DNA from: Actinopolyspora alba
Lineage (GTDB): Bacteria > Actinomycetota > Actinomycetes > Mycobacteriales > Pseudonocardiaceae
Assembly: GCF_900112765.1 (NCBI RefSeq)
Contig: NZ_FOMZ01000003.1
Location: forward strand, 62,001-126,000
Direction of reading: 5' to 3'
Length of the DNA: 64,000 nucleotides
Shown: in pieces, positions 17,304-28,996 of the stretch
Numbering within the stretch: position 1 is the first letter of the stretch
Layout: every line of letters starts with the position of its first letter
Program-made: the position numbers and the translations under genes
The notes under the pieces: model-generated
The model's input: only the letters and a program-made list of their open reading frames with translations
The model's database searches: none
What the model was told of the DNA's origin: nothing

Positions 17304-17314
17304 GGGGGGGGGGG
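17304..17314 (+). repeat. G11 homopolymer between the HTH gene and thpR
   Basis: Eleven consecutive G residues lie in the 136-base gap 29 bases after the HTH stop. Such tracts are slippage-prone. Here it is outside any convincing reading frame, so phase variation of a protein is not supported. Confidence 0.7.
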
Positions 17315-17411
17315 CGGTCCGAGTTTCGGCGTGGGCGCGCCGTGACGGCGAACGTACGACTCGTCCCGGTACGGACGACGTCCCCGTCGGCGGTTTTCGG
17401 GAGGATTCCTG

Positions 17412-17990
17412 ATGCGTTTGTTCACCGCGCTCTGGCCCTCCGAAGCCGCCGTCGCCGACCTCGCCGCCGCGTTGGGTGGCGACCGGCGTGGCAAGTGGGC
17501 GGGCGGAGCGGAGCGGCCGCGCGGTTTCCGTCCGATTCCGTCCCGACGGTGGCATGTGACCCTGTGCTTTCACGGTGACTACGCCGATCCCGACACCGTC
17601 GCCGCCCGATTGCGCGCCGGAGTGGCCGAACTCCACGAGACCGAACCGGGCTTCGCCCTGCCACCGCTGTGCCTGGCGGGGGCCGGCACGTTTCGCGGTG
17701 CGCTCTGGGTGGGGGTCGCGCCGGAGAACGACGTCGGCAGCGGCGGGGTTTCACCGGTGCTGCGCAGGGTGGCCCTGCTGGCAGGAGCGGACGTTCGGCG
17801 TTTCCGCCCACACGTTACGGTCGCTCGTTGGTCGGGCGGTAGGGTGGAGCCCGATCGGCTCACCGATCGGTTGAGCAGCTATGTGGGACCGGCCTGGTCG
17901 GCGGAATCGCTCGACGTGGTTGCCAGTGAGCGGCACTCGGGGACGCTGGCCTATCGGACGGTGTACCGGGTTCCGCTGAACCCTCGGTGA
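17412..17990 (+). CDS. thpR: RNA 2',3'-cyclic phosphodiesterase (2H family)
   Basis: 192 residues. Starts 'MRLFTALWPSEAAVADLAAA' and has the two HxT/S motifs of the 2H phosphoesterase superfamily: 'WHVTLCFHG' near residue 47 and 'RPHVTVARW' near residue 135. These enzymes open 2',3'-cyclic phosphates on RNA ends in vitro (formerly called 2'-5' RNA ligase); the cellular role is unclear. ATG 17412 follows GGGAGGA. It lies between the HTH gene and rpsO. Confidence 0.9.
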   Translation: MRLFTALWPSEAAVADLAAALGGDRRGKWAGGAERPRGFRPIPSRRWHVTLCFHGDYADPDTVAARLRAGVAELHETEPGFALPPLCLAGAGTFRGALWVGVAPENDVGSGGVSPVLRRVALLAGADVRRFRPHVTVARWSGGRVEPDRLTDRLSSYVGPAWSAESLDVVASERHSGTLAYRTVYRVPLNPR

Positions 17991-18033
17991 CACGCCTCGC
18001 AGCGGGTATGCCGCTTTTCACCGGTCCCCCTGT

Positions 18034-18203
18034 TATGCTCGGTGGCAGCCTCCGGCTGCGGTCCGTGGCGGCCGGAGATCAGCCAGACGGGTGATTGCCA
18101 GCTTGAGTTTTTGGCCTCAACCGAACGGTGACGATACGTAATCCGATGTCGTGCCCAGCACGGTGTCGGCGGCACGGGACACGAAAAACAAGGAGACTCA
18201 CTC
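18034..18203 (+). promoter_or_regulatory. Promoter and structured leader of rpsO
   Basis: A possible -10 element TATGCT starts near 18033. The leader holds TTGAG (18103-18107) able to pair with CTCAA (18116-18120), and a later GTCGTGCC / GGCACGGGAC pairing close to the ribosome-binding site (AAGGAGA). S15 represses its own mRNA in other bacteria by binding leader structure; whether it does so here is inference. Confidence 0.4.
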
Positions 18204-18473
18204 GTGGCGCTGTCCACTACCGATAAGCGGCAGATCCTTTCCGAGTACGGCCTGCACGAATCCGACACCGGATCGGCCGAGGCGCAGGTCGCCCTGCTGA
18301 CCCACCGGATCTCGGGGCTGACCGAACACCTCAAGGAACACAAGCACGACCACCACTCGCGTCGTGGCTTGCTGCTGATGGTCGGCCGTCGCCGTCGGAT
18401 GCTCAACTATCTGACGCGGGTCGACGTCACGCGTTACCGTTCGCTGATTCAGCGACTGGGACTGCGCCGCTGA
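18204..18473 (+). CDS. rpsO: 30S ribosomal protein S15
   Basis: 89 residues, standard length. The entire S15 pattern is present: '[19 protein letters not shown]', '[19 protein letters not shown]' and '[19 protein letters not shown]'. It binds the central domain of 16S rRNA early in assembly. GTG 18204 follows AAGGAGA. pnp follows after a terminator, the usual neighbour pair. Confidence 0.98.
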   Translation: MALSTTDKRQILSEYGLHESDTGSAEAQVALLTHRISGLTEHLKEHKHDHHSRRGLLLMVGRRRRMLNYLTRVDVTRYRSLIQRLGLRR

Positions 18474-18484
18474 CAGTTCGCTCG

Positions 18485-18510
18485 GGGGAGTGGCCGCGCT
18501 GCCACTCCCC
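18485..18510 (+). terminator. Terminator of rpsO
   Basis: GGGGAGTGGC (18485-18494) pairs perfectly with GCCACTCCCC (18501-18510) around CGCGCT, 12 bases after the rpsO stop. It is followed by TTGG, not a long T run. Confidence 0.8.
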
Positions 18511-18757
18511 TTGGTGTATGGAGTGGAACCCCACGAGCGACGTCCGGATCACAACCGGTAAGCGAAACAGGGTTGCCAACACAGAGTCCACACCGCTGCC
18601 AAGCAGGTGCCTTCGCCGGTCCTCGGTAGTGGCCACAGGGGGTGTCGGAGCGAACATCCCCTGGGCTTCGATCGATGACCGGCCCCGTCGGACCATGCTG
18701 CGTGCGGTCGTTGTGGTCTCTGCGTTCGGAGGAGCCCGCGATTTCTAGGAGCATGAG

Positions 18758-22102
<3,345 letters not shown>

Positions 22103-22103
<1 letters not shown>

Positions 22104-22585
22104 TGTCCGAGAGCGCGAAACGCCGTTCGTGGTCGCCGGGTGCGCGCGGAGCCGCGCTGCTGCTCGCGCTCGTGCTCGCGGTGTACCTGGTGCTGCTGGG
22201 GCAGCGGGCTGTGACGATGCTGCTCAGCGGTGTTCCGGCGTTCGCGGTGCTCGGCGTGGCCGTGTTCGTCCTTCCGGTGCTCGGTGCGGTTCTGGTGCTC
22301 GACCAGATCCGGTTCGGGATGCGTACGCAGCATCTCGCGGAGCGGATGAGTGACGAGGGAACGCTGCCGGACGTGTCGCAGCTGCCGCTTCGTCCCTCGG
22401 GCCGGGTGCGGCGCGATGCCGCCGACGAGTGGTTCGAGACCAAGCGCGCGGAACTGGAGCGGACCCCGAACGACTGGCGGGCGTGGTACGCCCTGGCGCA
22501 GGCCTATGATCTGGCGGGTGACCGGAACCGCGGCCGTCGCTCGATGCGCAGGGCCATCGAGCTGGAGCGGCGGGATTCCGAGTGA
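22103..22585 (+). CDS. Two-helix membrane protein with a C-terminal TPR-like segment
   Basis: 160 residues. Two hydrophobic segments ('ALLLALVLAVYLVLLGQRAV' and 'FAVLGVAVFVLPVLGAVLVL') are followed by a cytoplasmic part ending 'DWRAWYALAQAYDLAGDRNR' 'GRRSMRRAIELE', which looks like a single tetratricopeptide-type helix pair. The same gene follows dapB in mycobacteria (Rv2772c by position, from memory). Its ATG overlaps the dapB stop, so it is translated with it. Function unknown. Confidence 0.82.
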
Positions 22586-22602
22586 ACCGCTGTGCGGTCG
22601 CA

Positions 22603-23160
22603 TCACTCGAAACGCAGCTCCAGAGATCCGGTGACGCGGAGTTCACGCAGTGGCCTGCCCCCGGCGTCCAGGGTTCGGACCGTTCCGTCCGGTTCCCAAC
22701 CGACACCGCGGTAGAAGGCCATGGAAGCTTCGTCTGCCTCCGGTATCCAGGCGATGCCTCTGATGTTGCCCGCTTCTCGCAGCCGTTGGGCCAGCGTGCC
22801 GAGCAACCTGCCACCGTGCCCCCTGCGTCCCCAACGCGGCTCCACGAGCAGAGTGCTCACGAGCCCGGTGTGGTTCGCGTCCTCCGGTACGGAGCCGTCC
22901 GCCGCGGCCGTCTCCCCCGCTGGAGCCGTACCGCCCACGCAGAAGCCGACCGTCCAGCTTCCCTCCGTGGCCAGCAGCACCGTCGTCGCGCTCTCCGCTA
23001 CGGCCTCCGACCACTGCCGCTCGGTGGTGTCCTGGGCGAGCTCCTCCAGCACACCGGGCGGCAGTAGCTCCGAGTAGGCACTGCGCCAGGTATCGAGCTG
23101 AATCCGGGCGATCTCTGCCGCGTCCGCGACTGTGGCGGTCCGTACCTCGGCGTCGGCCAT
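22603..23160 (-). CDS. GNAT-family N-acetyltransferase
   Basis: 185 residues. The GNAT fold is recognisable: 'VRTATVADAAEIARIQLDTW' at the start, 'GLVSTLLVEPRWGRRGHGGR' with the R/Q-x-x-G-x-G/A acetyl-CoA loop near residue 115, and 'EASMAFYRGVGWEPDGTVRT' at the end. The substrate cannot be told. ATG 23160 is preceded at six bases by TAGGTT (23167-23172, minus strand) and no Shine-Dalgarno, consistent with a leaderless mRNA. Its 3' end converges on the dapB operon. Confidence 0.88.
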   Translation of the reverse strand: MADAEVRTATVADAAEIARIQLDTWRSAYSELLPPGVLEELAQDTTERQWSEAVAESATTVLLATEGSWTVGFCVGGTAPAGETAAADGSVPEDANHTGLVSTLLVEPRWGRRGHGGRLLGTLAQRLREAGNIRGIAWIPEADEASMAFYRGVGWEPDGTVRTLDAGGRPLRELRVTGSLELRFE

Positions 23161-23267
23161 GACGAAAACCTAACGTGTCCATCCCGACGGGGTCGGTGGT
23201 GGTGGCCGAAACCGGATCGTCGTACGGATACACGGTGTGTCGGTGTCCGCTGGCATGATTGCCCGGT

Positions 23268-24473
23268 ATGCGCACGATCGGTATCGCGGCGGCTCGACGG
23301 ATCGCGCTGGCCGCCCAGGGATTCTCCGACCCTCCGGTGACCGGCACCTCGGACCGAGGGCGGCTGCGTCGTGTGCTGCGACGCACGAACCTGCTGCAGC
23401 TCGACTCGGTCAACGTGGCGGTACGTGCCCACTACATGCCCCTGTTCAGCAGGATCGGCGGTTATGACAGGTCGTCGCTCGACGACGCCGCCTGGAATCC
23501 CGGCTCCCGCCGTCTGCTGGTGGAGTACTGGGCACACGAGGCCTCGTTGATCCCGTTGACCGATTGGCCGTTACTGCGATGGCGGATGCGGGAACACGCC
23601 GACACCTCACGGCGCCGCTACCGTCAACTGTTGGAGCGCGCGCCCGGACTGACCGACGAGGTGCGTACCGCTGTGAAGGAGAGCGGCCCGGTCAGTGCGG
23701 CGGAGTTGGAACGCGAGATCGGCGGGTCCAAGACGGGAACCGGCACCTGGTGGAACCGTTCGGACACCAAACACGCCTGCGAACTCCTGTTCGCCGCCGG
23801 GGAGCTGACCACGGCCACCAGGCGCGGTTTCCAACGCCACTACGATCTCGTCGAGCGCGTGCTGCCCCCGGAGATCCTGGCCCAGGATCCACCCGTGGAC
23901 GAGGCCGTGCGGACCCTGGTCTCCCGTGCCGCCCGCGCGTTCGGCATCGCCACCGAACCGGATCTGCGGGATTACTACCGGCTGTCTTCGGAGCGCTCCC
24001 GCGCGGCGGTGAACGAACTCGTCGAGCAGGGCGAGCTTCGTCCCGTCGCCGTCGAGGGCTGGTCGGATCGGGCCTACGTGCATCGCGGTGCTCGTACGCC
24101 CCGTTCGGTCGCAGCTCGGGCACTGCTCTGCCCGTTCGACCCGCTGATCTGGTTCCGCCCCAGAGCCGAGCGACTGTTCGGCTTCCGGTACCGCATCGAG
24201 ATCTACGTGCCCCGGGAGCAGCGGGAGTACGGGTACTACGTGTTCCCGTTCCTGCTGGACGATCGGATCGTGGCGCGCGTGGATCTCAAGGCCGATCGTC
24301 AGGAGGGCGTGTTGCGCGTTCCGGGGGTGTTCGCCGAGCCGGACGTCGAGCACGACCGGGTTGCCTCCGAGCTGGGCGCCGCACTGCGCGAAATGGCCGA
24401 CTGGCTCGGGCTGGGCGACGTGGTCGTCGGAGAGCGCGGTGAGCTCGCCACCAGGTTGCGCCTCGTGGCGTGA
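23268..24473 (+). CDS. YcaQ-like winged-helix protein (crosslink-repair glycosylase family)
   Basis: 401 residues. The family pattern of DUF1006/YcaQ is present: 'ARRIALAAQGFSDPP', 'TNLLQLDSVNVAVRAHYMPL' 'FSRIGGYD', 'LVEYWAHEASLIPLTDWPLL', and C-terminal 'LLCPFDPLIWFRPRAERLFG' 'FRYRIEIYVP'. E. coli YcaQ unhooks interstrand DNA crosslinks, and the Streptomyces relative AlkZ protects against azinomycin. The 'QLDSVNV' stretch holds the position of the catalytic Q-x-D motif. ATG 23268 is the only start next to the conserved beginning. Confidence 0.88.
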   Translation: MRTIGIAAARRIALAAQGFSDPPVTGTSDRGRLRRVLRRTNLLQLDSVNVAVRAHYMPLFSRIGGYDRSSLDDAAWNPGSRRLLVEYWAHEASLIPLTDWPLLRWRMREHADTSRRRYRQLLERAPGLTDEVRTAVKESGPVSAAELEREIGGSKTGTGTWWNRSDTKHACELLFAAGELTTATRRGFQRHYDLVERVLPPEILAQDPPVDEAVRTLVSRAARAFGIATEPDLRDYYRLSSERSRAAVNELVEQGELRPVAVEGWSDRAYVHRGARTPRSVAARALLCPFDPLIWFRPRAERLFGFRYRIEIYVPREQREYGYYVFPFLLDDRIVARVDLKADRQEGVLRVPGVFAEPDVEHDRVASELGAALREMADWLGLGDVVVGERGELATRLRLVA

Positions 24474-24489
24474 TCCTCCCGGGAGGATC
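24472..24489. terminator. Perfect 18-bp palindrome at the end of the YcaQ-like gene
   Basis: GATCCTCCCGGGAGGATC is fully palindromic and overlaps the stop codon (TGA 24471-24473). As RNA it can fold into a stem with a small central loop. It may terminate transcription, or act as a protein-binding site; no gene is visible in 24490-24655. Confidence 0.55.
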
Positions 24490-24655
24490 GCACGAAACGA
24501 GCACGACGGAGCTCGGTCGAGGAAGCCTCGCTGGCCGTCCCGCATCCGGGGTTGGTGACATGGTGCGGGGTGGCCGAGGCCGATCGTCGATCGCCGAGTG
24601 CGCGTGGTGGTTGTCGTGGTTGTTTCCCGAAGTAGCCACTGAGCGCCTTCTGCCC

Positions 24656-25177
24656 TCACCGCTCCGGGCTCGCGTGCGGGTGGAGCAGCGCCTGGACACC
24701 GACACCATCGCTCTCGTGGGTGAGGGCGAATCCCAGCCGTCGTAGAACGCGGAGCGCGCTGACGTTGCCGGCGGTGGTGCTCGCACGAATCTCGCGGAAA
24801 TTCTGTCCGGATGCCTGCCGCAGCAGCGCTGCCATCGCCGCTGTCCCGAGACCTTGTCCTCGAGCGCTCCGCGTCAACCAGACGCCCACCTCGGCCACGT
24901 CTTCGTCGATGCGTCTGAGGCGCACCGAGCCGATGAGACCCAGGTCTGTGACCACCCCCCAGGTTGCCTCGCCCGCGAGGCCGCTCAGTCCCGTACGGCG
25001 TTCACGATGGAAACACCGCAACCAACGGACCCTGGTAGCTGTCCAGCCCGCGCCGACGGTCAGTGGTGGGGTCACGTCGTCGGCGGCGGCATCTGTGATC
25101 GCTGCCCGTACCAGCTGTTCGAGTACCGATTCATCGACGTCGAGGAGTACGACCGAGGAACGCTCCCACTCGCTCAT
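24656..25177 (-). CDS. GNAT-family N-acetyltransferase
   Basis: 173 residues. Central 'AEVGVWLTRSARGQGLGTAA' is the acetyl-CoA-binding R-G-x-G-L-G loop near residue 108, and 'IRASTTAGNVSALRVLRRLG' with 'FALTHESDGV' is the RimJ/RimL-type C-terminal motif. It most resembles ribosomal-protein or small-molecule alanine acetyltransferases; the substrate is not determinable. ATG 25177 is the start, without a strong Shine-Dalgarno. It is convergent with the YcaQ-like gene. Confidence 0.88.
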   Translation of the reverse strand: MSEWERSSVVLLDVDESVLEQLVRAAITDAAADDVTPPLTVGAGWTATRVRWLRCFHRERRTGLSGLAGEATWGVVTDLGLIGSVRLRRIDEDVAEVGVWLTRSARGQGLGTAAMAALLRQASGQNFREIRASTTAGNVSALRVLRRLGFALTHESDGVGVQALLHPHASPER

Positions 25178-25328
25178 TGCTCCACCTCCGGACGAGTAGC
25201 TCCCACGTGTTCGGTGGTCGGCGGTGGGGTTGAGGTGGTGGCGCTCGGTCCATCCGTCCTGTGGCCGCCGGCTCGTCGAATCTCGACTTCCAGCGCCGTG
25301 ACGAGGGTGTTCGGATCTCGTCCGTGGG

Positions 25329-26282
25329 TCAGACAGCCGAGGTCAACAGTGCCTGCCCGCTGCCGGTGCGGCCGAACAGCTTCAGCGCGGACTCCGTGCC
25401 GGGCGGTTCCGTGGAAACCTCCAGCTCGCTGGATATGCTGCCGGTCGAGGATGTCAGGTCCACCTCCGCGGTGACGCCGCGTCCCACGGCGAACTGCAGT
25501 TCTCCTGAGCCGGTGATCAGTTCCACCTGCCCCGCCGTTCCCTCGGCGACGGTGATGTCACCGCTGCCGGAACGCACCAGCAGGTCGTCGGCGATCCTGC
25601 CCAGCCACACACTGCCGCTGCCGGTCACCACCGAGGAAGCGGCCTCGATCGCGGCGATCTCGATTCTTCCGCTACCGCTGCGTGCCTGTAACCCGGCCCG
25701 CATGGTTCCGAGCCGGACCTGTCCGGACCCGGTTCGCACGGTCGCGGTGCCGGTTGCCTCATCGGTGAGTACCGAGCCGGAACCGCTCTGCAGGCTGAGC
25801 CGCCCCGAGCTGCCGCCGATCCGGATGGAGCCCGGTCCGGTTCGTGCGTTGACCCGGGAACCCGTCGGGGCGTGTACCCGAACCGCCAGTGGTACCGAGC
25901 GCAGCGGCACCGTGGTGGGCGGATGCACGGCCACTCGGCTGTTGGTCATGTCCACCCGTGTCTGCTGTACCGCCTCCGCCGCCGCGTTCAGCGAGCGCTC
26001 TCCCTCGCGGGTGCCGCCGTTGCCGCGTCCGTTCCCGGGCTTGATGCCGGTTTCGTTGAACTGCTCGCTGACCCAGTTCAACAGTCCGCTGAGCCCGCCT
26101 CGCCAGTCCGGATAGCCGTGCTCCGGCTCGTGCCGCACCTCCACCCGAACCGTCTCGGACTCCGCCAGCTCGACCTCGATCGGGCCGAGGCCGTTACTCA
26201 GGTCGAGTTCCACCGGCCCCGAGGCCCGGAACTCATGGTCACGCACGAGTTCCCGAGGCGGCGGCTCCGAATGTTCGCTCAT
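25329..26282 (-). CDS. DUF4097-family repeat protein
   Basis: 317 residues. The second half repeats a short beta-strand unit with 'GSGS' turns ('LQSGSGSVLTDE', 'VRTGSGQVRLGT', 'VVTGSGSVWLGR', 'VRSGSGDITVAE', 'LITGSGELQFA'), the right-handed beta-helix pattern of DUF4097 (adhesin-like) proteins. There is no signal peptide or transmembrane segment, so it is probably cytoplasmic. The N-terminal part ('GPVELDLSNGLGPIEVELAE') is a conserved cap seen in actinobacterial members. ATG 26282 follows AAGGAGC. It lies 185 bases after a ribbon-helix-helix gene on the same strand, a pairing common in actinobacteria. Function unknown. Confidence 0.82.
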   Translation of the reverse strand: MSEHSEPPPRELVRDHEFRASGPVELDLSNGLGPIEVELAESETVRVEVRHEPEHGYPDWRGGLSGLLNWVSEQFNETGIKPGNGRGNGGTREGERSLNAAAEAVQQTRVDMTNSRVAVHPPTTVPLRSVPLAVRVHAPTGSRVNARTGPGSIRIGGSSGRLSLQSGSGSVLTDEATGTATVRTGSGQVRLGTMRAGLQARSGSGRIEIAAIEAASSVVTGSGSVWLGRIADDLLVRSGSGDITVAEGTAGQVELITGSGELQFAVGRGVTAEVDLTSSTGSISSELEVSTEPPGTESALKLFGRTGSGQALLTSAV

Positions 26283-26467
26283 CCTGCTCTGCTCCTTGGG
26301 AAGTCCTGAGTGGGCCGCTGCGAGGTGTGCCCGAGAGCTGCCGGATCGGGGCTGGTGCGGGTGAGCCCTCCACCCGCCCGTGAGGTCGCACCTCGGCCGG
26401 TGATCCCGCTACCTCGGGAAGTCTCGCGGGACACGTCGAGCGTCGATCCGCGTCGGCTGCCCCGCCG

Positions 26468-27013
26468 CTAGCCGGTGACCCATCCCCACAGCCGGGAGGA
26501 GTCGGGAACGTCCTGGCCGGAGTCCCCGGAGCGGCCCGGCTGCTCCGGTCCGCCACCGCTCCAGGCGCCGTGCGGCCGGTTGCCGTGCAGCGCCCCCTGC
26601 ACAGCCCTGGCGACCCAGGTGTTCAACGAGACGCCCTGCGTGGAGGCGGCCTGTTCCGCCTGTCCCTTGATCTCGTCCAACAGTCGCAGCGTGATTCTGC
26701 TGATGTCGCCGCTGTCACCGATGGGAGGCGGTTGTGGGGGCTCCTCCTCGGCGTTCTCCCGGCGGTGTTCGCTCGGCCCGCTCACCACCGCGCGCACGTC
26801 CCTGCCCTCGAGGCGCACGTCGACCACGCGGCCGTCCAGCTGTGTGGTCACCTCCGCCGCCAGATCGGACAGCGCGTTCATCAGGGTCAGCCGAACAGCC
26901 GGCTCCAGCGCCCCAGCCAACAGGGTCGCGGCGTGTCGGGTGTCCTCGTCCCCCATCGATGCCGCCGCCGTCAGGTCCTCACGGAGTTGGCTGATGTGCG
27001 AGCTCAAATCCAT
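26468..27013 (-). CDS. Ribbon-helix-helix (HicB/Arc-like) protein
   Basis: 181 residues. The C-terminal part 'SRITLRLLDEIKGQAEQAAS' 'TQGVSLNTWVARAVQGAL' is a ribbon-helix-helix of the HicB-antitoxin kind: a strand, a helix, the G-V-S-L-N-T turn, a second helix. The N-terminal 100 residues are helical with a Pro/Glu-rich linker. No toxin gene is adjacent, so it is more likely a regulator paired with the DUF4097 gene downstream. Two TGACGTCA palindromes overlap and precede its start codon. Confidence 0.8.
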   Translation of the reverse strand: MDLSSHISQLREDLTAAASMGDEDTRHAATLLAGALEPAVRLTLMNALSDLAAEVTTQLDGRVVDVRLEGRDVRAVVSGPSEHRRENAEEEPPQPPPIGDSGDISRITLRLLDEIKGQAEQAASTQGVSLNTWVARAVQGALHGNRPHGAWSGGGPEQPGRSGDSGQDVPDSSRLWGWVTG

Positions 27014-27031
27014 GACGTCACCATGACGTCA
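27013..27031. promoter_or_regulatory. Tandem TGACGTCA palindromes, candidate RHH operator
   Basis: TGACGTCA occurs at 27013-27020 and 27024-27031, centres 11 bp apart (one helical turn), embedded in a repeated ATGACGTCA context. The first copy overlaps the start codon of the ribbon-helix-helix gene. Arc/MetJ/CopG-type dimers bind tandem short palindromes in this way, so autorepression is a natural reading. Confidence 0.6.
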
Positions 27032-27048
27032 TTCTGGTGTCACCGCAA

Positions 27049-27057
27049 GGGGGGGGG
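27049..27057 (+). repeat. G9 homopolymer upstream of the RHH gene
   Basis: Nine G residues lie 18 bases upstream of the RHH operator, in the divergent gap between the RHH gene and thyX. It could alter promoter spacing by slippage, but no promoter could be placed around it. Confidence 0.55.
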
Positions 27058-27291
27058 AGTGGTGTCGCGAGTCCTGTCCGGTCGCCGGGAGAGCGGCCTC
27101 GTGCGTGGTCCCGGTGCGGTGAGGCATCGGGTTCGGCAGCCGCGTACCGCGCGTCGGGCCGGCGAACTCGGGGTCGTTAGGGTGTTCGACGAGGGAAGTG
27201 GCCACGCCGATCGCCGGTGCGGGCCTCCCGGGGGAGTCATCGCCGGTGGCATCGCGCCGGCCGTAGTACGCAGGAAAGGGGTTCGCCCGCC

Positions 27292-28044
27292 GTGACCGAG
27301 ATCGTTCCGCCGAAGGTACGGCTGATCGGCAAGACCGAGTTCTTCCCGCCCGAAGACGTGGACTGGTCGACCGATGCCGACGGGGGGCAGGCGTTGGCGG
27401 AGTTCGCGGGTCGTGCCTGTTACCAGTCCTGGAGCAAACCGAATCCCGCCACCGCGACCAACGCCGGGTACCTGGACCACATCATGGAGGTCGGGCATCT
27501 CTCCGTGCTCGAACACGGAACCGTGACCTTCTACATCAGCGGCGTCTCCCGTTCGTTGACCCACGAGCTGATCCGCCACCGGCACTTCTCCTACTCCCAG
27601 CTGTCGCAGCGTTACGTCCCCGAACGGGACGCGGGCATGGTCGAGCCCGACATCATCGCCGAGGACCCCGAGCTGCACGAGAAGTTCCTGGCCGCGACGA
27701 AGGCGGGCCTGGAGGCCTACGCGGATCTGCAGCAGGCGCTGCAGGACAAGTTCGCCGACGAACCCAAGGCGACGCTGCGCCGCAAGCAGGCCAGACAGGC
27801 CGCCCGCGCCGTACTGCCCAACGCCACCGAGACGCGCATCGTCGTCACCGGTAACTACCGCGCCTGGCGGCACTTCGTCGCGATGCGCGCCAGTGAGCAC
27901 GCCGACGTGGAGATCCGCGGGCTGGCCGTGGAATGCCTCAGGCAGTTGCGGGGAGTGGCCCCCAACGTCTTCGGTGACTTCGAGATCACCGAACTACGGG
28001 ACGGCACCGAGGTGGCTTCGAGTCCGTACGTGACCGAGGGCTGA
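27292..28044 (+). CDS. thyX: FAD-dependent thymidylate synthase ThyX
   Basis: 250 residues. The ThyX signature R-H-R-x7-8-S-x-R is present as '[19 protein letters not shown]'. '[20 protein letters not shown]' upstream and '[17 protein letters not shown]' near the C-terminus are also family features. It methylates dUMP using methylenetetrahydrofolate and reduced FAD. GTG 27292 has AGGAAAGGGG around 27272-27281. The gene lies before dapA as in M. tuberculosis. Confidence 0.96.
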   Translation: MTEIVPPKVRLIGKTEFFPPEDVDWSTDADGGQALAEFAGRACYQSWSKPNPATATNAGYLDHIMEVGHLSVLEHGTVTFYISGVSRSLTHELIRHRHFSYSQLSQRYVPERDAGMVEPDIIAEDPELHEKFLAATKAGLEAYADLQQALQDKFADEPKATLRRKQARQAARAVLPNATETRIVVTGNYRAWRHFVAMRASEHADVEIRGLAVECLRQLRGVAPNVFGDFEITELRDGTEVASSPYVTEG

Positions 28045-28133
28045 TCCGCCTCGTGACCCTCGACGATCCGCTGCGGGCCGTGGATCACCTCCTCGCGCGG
28101 ACCTCGCCCGGATGTTCCGGCTAGAGTGCGGGC

Positions 28134-28760
28134 ATGGGTGTGGCTAACGACGAACGTCAGCAGTTGTGTGATCTGTTCGAGCGGTTGGGGCCGGAGGCGC
28201 CGACGCTGTGCCACGGTTGGTCGACGCGTGAGCTGGCCGTTCACCTGGTGGTGCGGGAACACCGCCCGGACGCGGCGGGTGGGAAGCTGCTGAAGGCACT
28301 GGCCGATCGCGGGGAACGTGTTCGGGGCGAACTGGCTCAACTTCAGTGGGAGGAGCTGGTCGACCGGGTACGTCAGGGGCCGCCGAAGTGGAACCCGCTC
28401 GGTATCGGGGCGGTCAACGAGGGTGTGAACAGCGCCGAGTACTACGTGCATCACGAGGACGTCCGCCGGGCACAGCCGGGTTGGCAGCCGCGACCGGAGG
28501 ATCCCGAGCGTTCGGAGGCCCTCTGGAAGGCGTTGTCCCGCACCGCCAGGTACTTCTACGGCCGCAGCCCGGTGGGCGTGGTGCTTCGTCGTCCGGACGG
28601 CCACGAGATCTCCGCGAAGAACGGGCCGCGCACGGTGCGCATCCTCGGTTCCTCGGAGGAGCTCCTGCTGCACGCCTTCGGCAGGAAGCCCGCACAGGTC
28701 AGCTTCGAGGGGAACGAGGCCGACGTGCTGGCGGTGGAGGATCTTCGCCGTAGCGTCTGA
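28134..28760 (+). CDS. TIGR03085-family protein (DinB/mycothiol maleylpyruvate isomerase-like fold)
   Basis: 208 residues. 'LCDLFERLGPEAPTLCHGWS' 'TRELAVHLVVREHRP' carries the His positions typical of metal-binding DinB-fold proteins, and 'NSAEYYVHHEDVRRAQPGWQ' is the TIGR03085 core. The function is unknown. ATG 28134 follows TAGAGT (28122-28127) by six bases with no Shine-Dalgarno, a likely leaderless start. A hairpin separates it from dapA. Confidence 0.85.
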   Translation: MGVANDERQQLCDLFERLGPEAPTLCHGWSTRELAVHLVVREHRPDAAGGKLLKALADRGERVRGELAQLQWEELVDRVRQGPPKWNPLGIGAVNEGVNSAEYYVHHEDVRRAQPGWQPRPEDPERSEALWKALSRTARYFYGRSPVGVVLRRPDGHEISAKNGPRTVRILGSSEELLLHAFGRKPAQVSFEGNEADVLAVEDLRRSV

Positions 28761-28793
28761 GCGAGCGGCTCCGGTCGGTGGGGCAGTCGGGTC

Positions 28794-28814
28794 CGCGGTG
28801 CCCCGGGCACCGCG
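28794..28814 (+). terminator. Hairpin between the TIGR03085 gene and dapA
   Basis: CGCGGTGCC (28794-28802) pairs with GGCACCGCG (28806-28814) around CCG, 33 bases after the stop. This is a likely factor-independent terminator without a T tract. Confidence 0.65.
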
Positions 28815-28996
28815 AGAAGTGATGTGTCTCACTGCTCGGAGTCGTGGAAGAATCCGGGTGTTGTTCCCGTCGGGCGCGGAACAATGCCTCGCCGCGGTTC
28901 GAATCGTCGTGATGTTTCCGTCGCCCGGACGTTCCCGGGACACAGTTCCGAGACGGGCACGTCCGATGATCTCCTCGGAGGGTAGCGTCAGCAGTT

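Noticed and set aside
18102-18121. HspR/HAIR-like inverted repeat (CTTGAGT ... CTCAAC) before rpsO
   Set aside because: The spacer and two bases of the right half do not fit CTTGAGT-N7-ACTCAAG; an RNA hairpin in the leader is simpler.
26468-27013. RHH protein as the antitoxin of a toxin-antitoxin pair
   Set aside because: No small HicA/RelE/PIN-like gene is adjacent; its partner is a 317-residue beta-helix protein.
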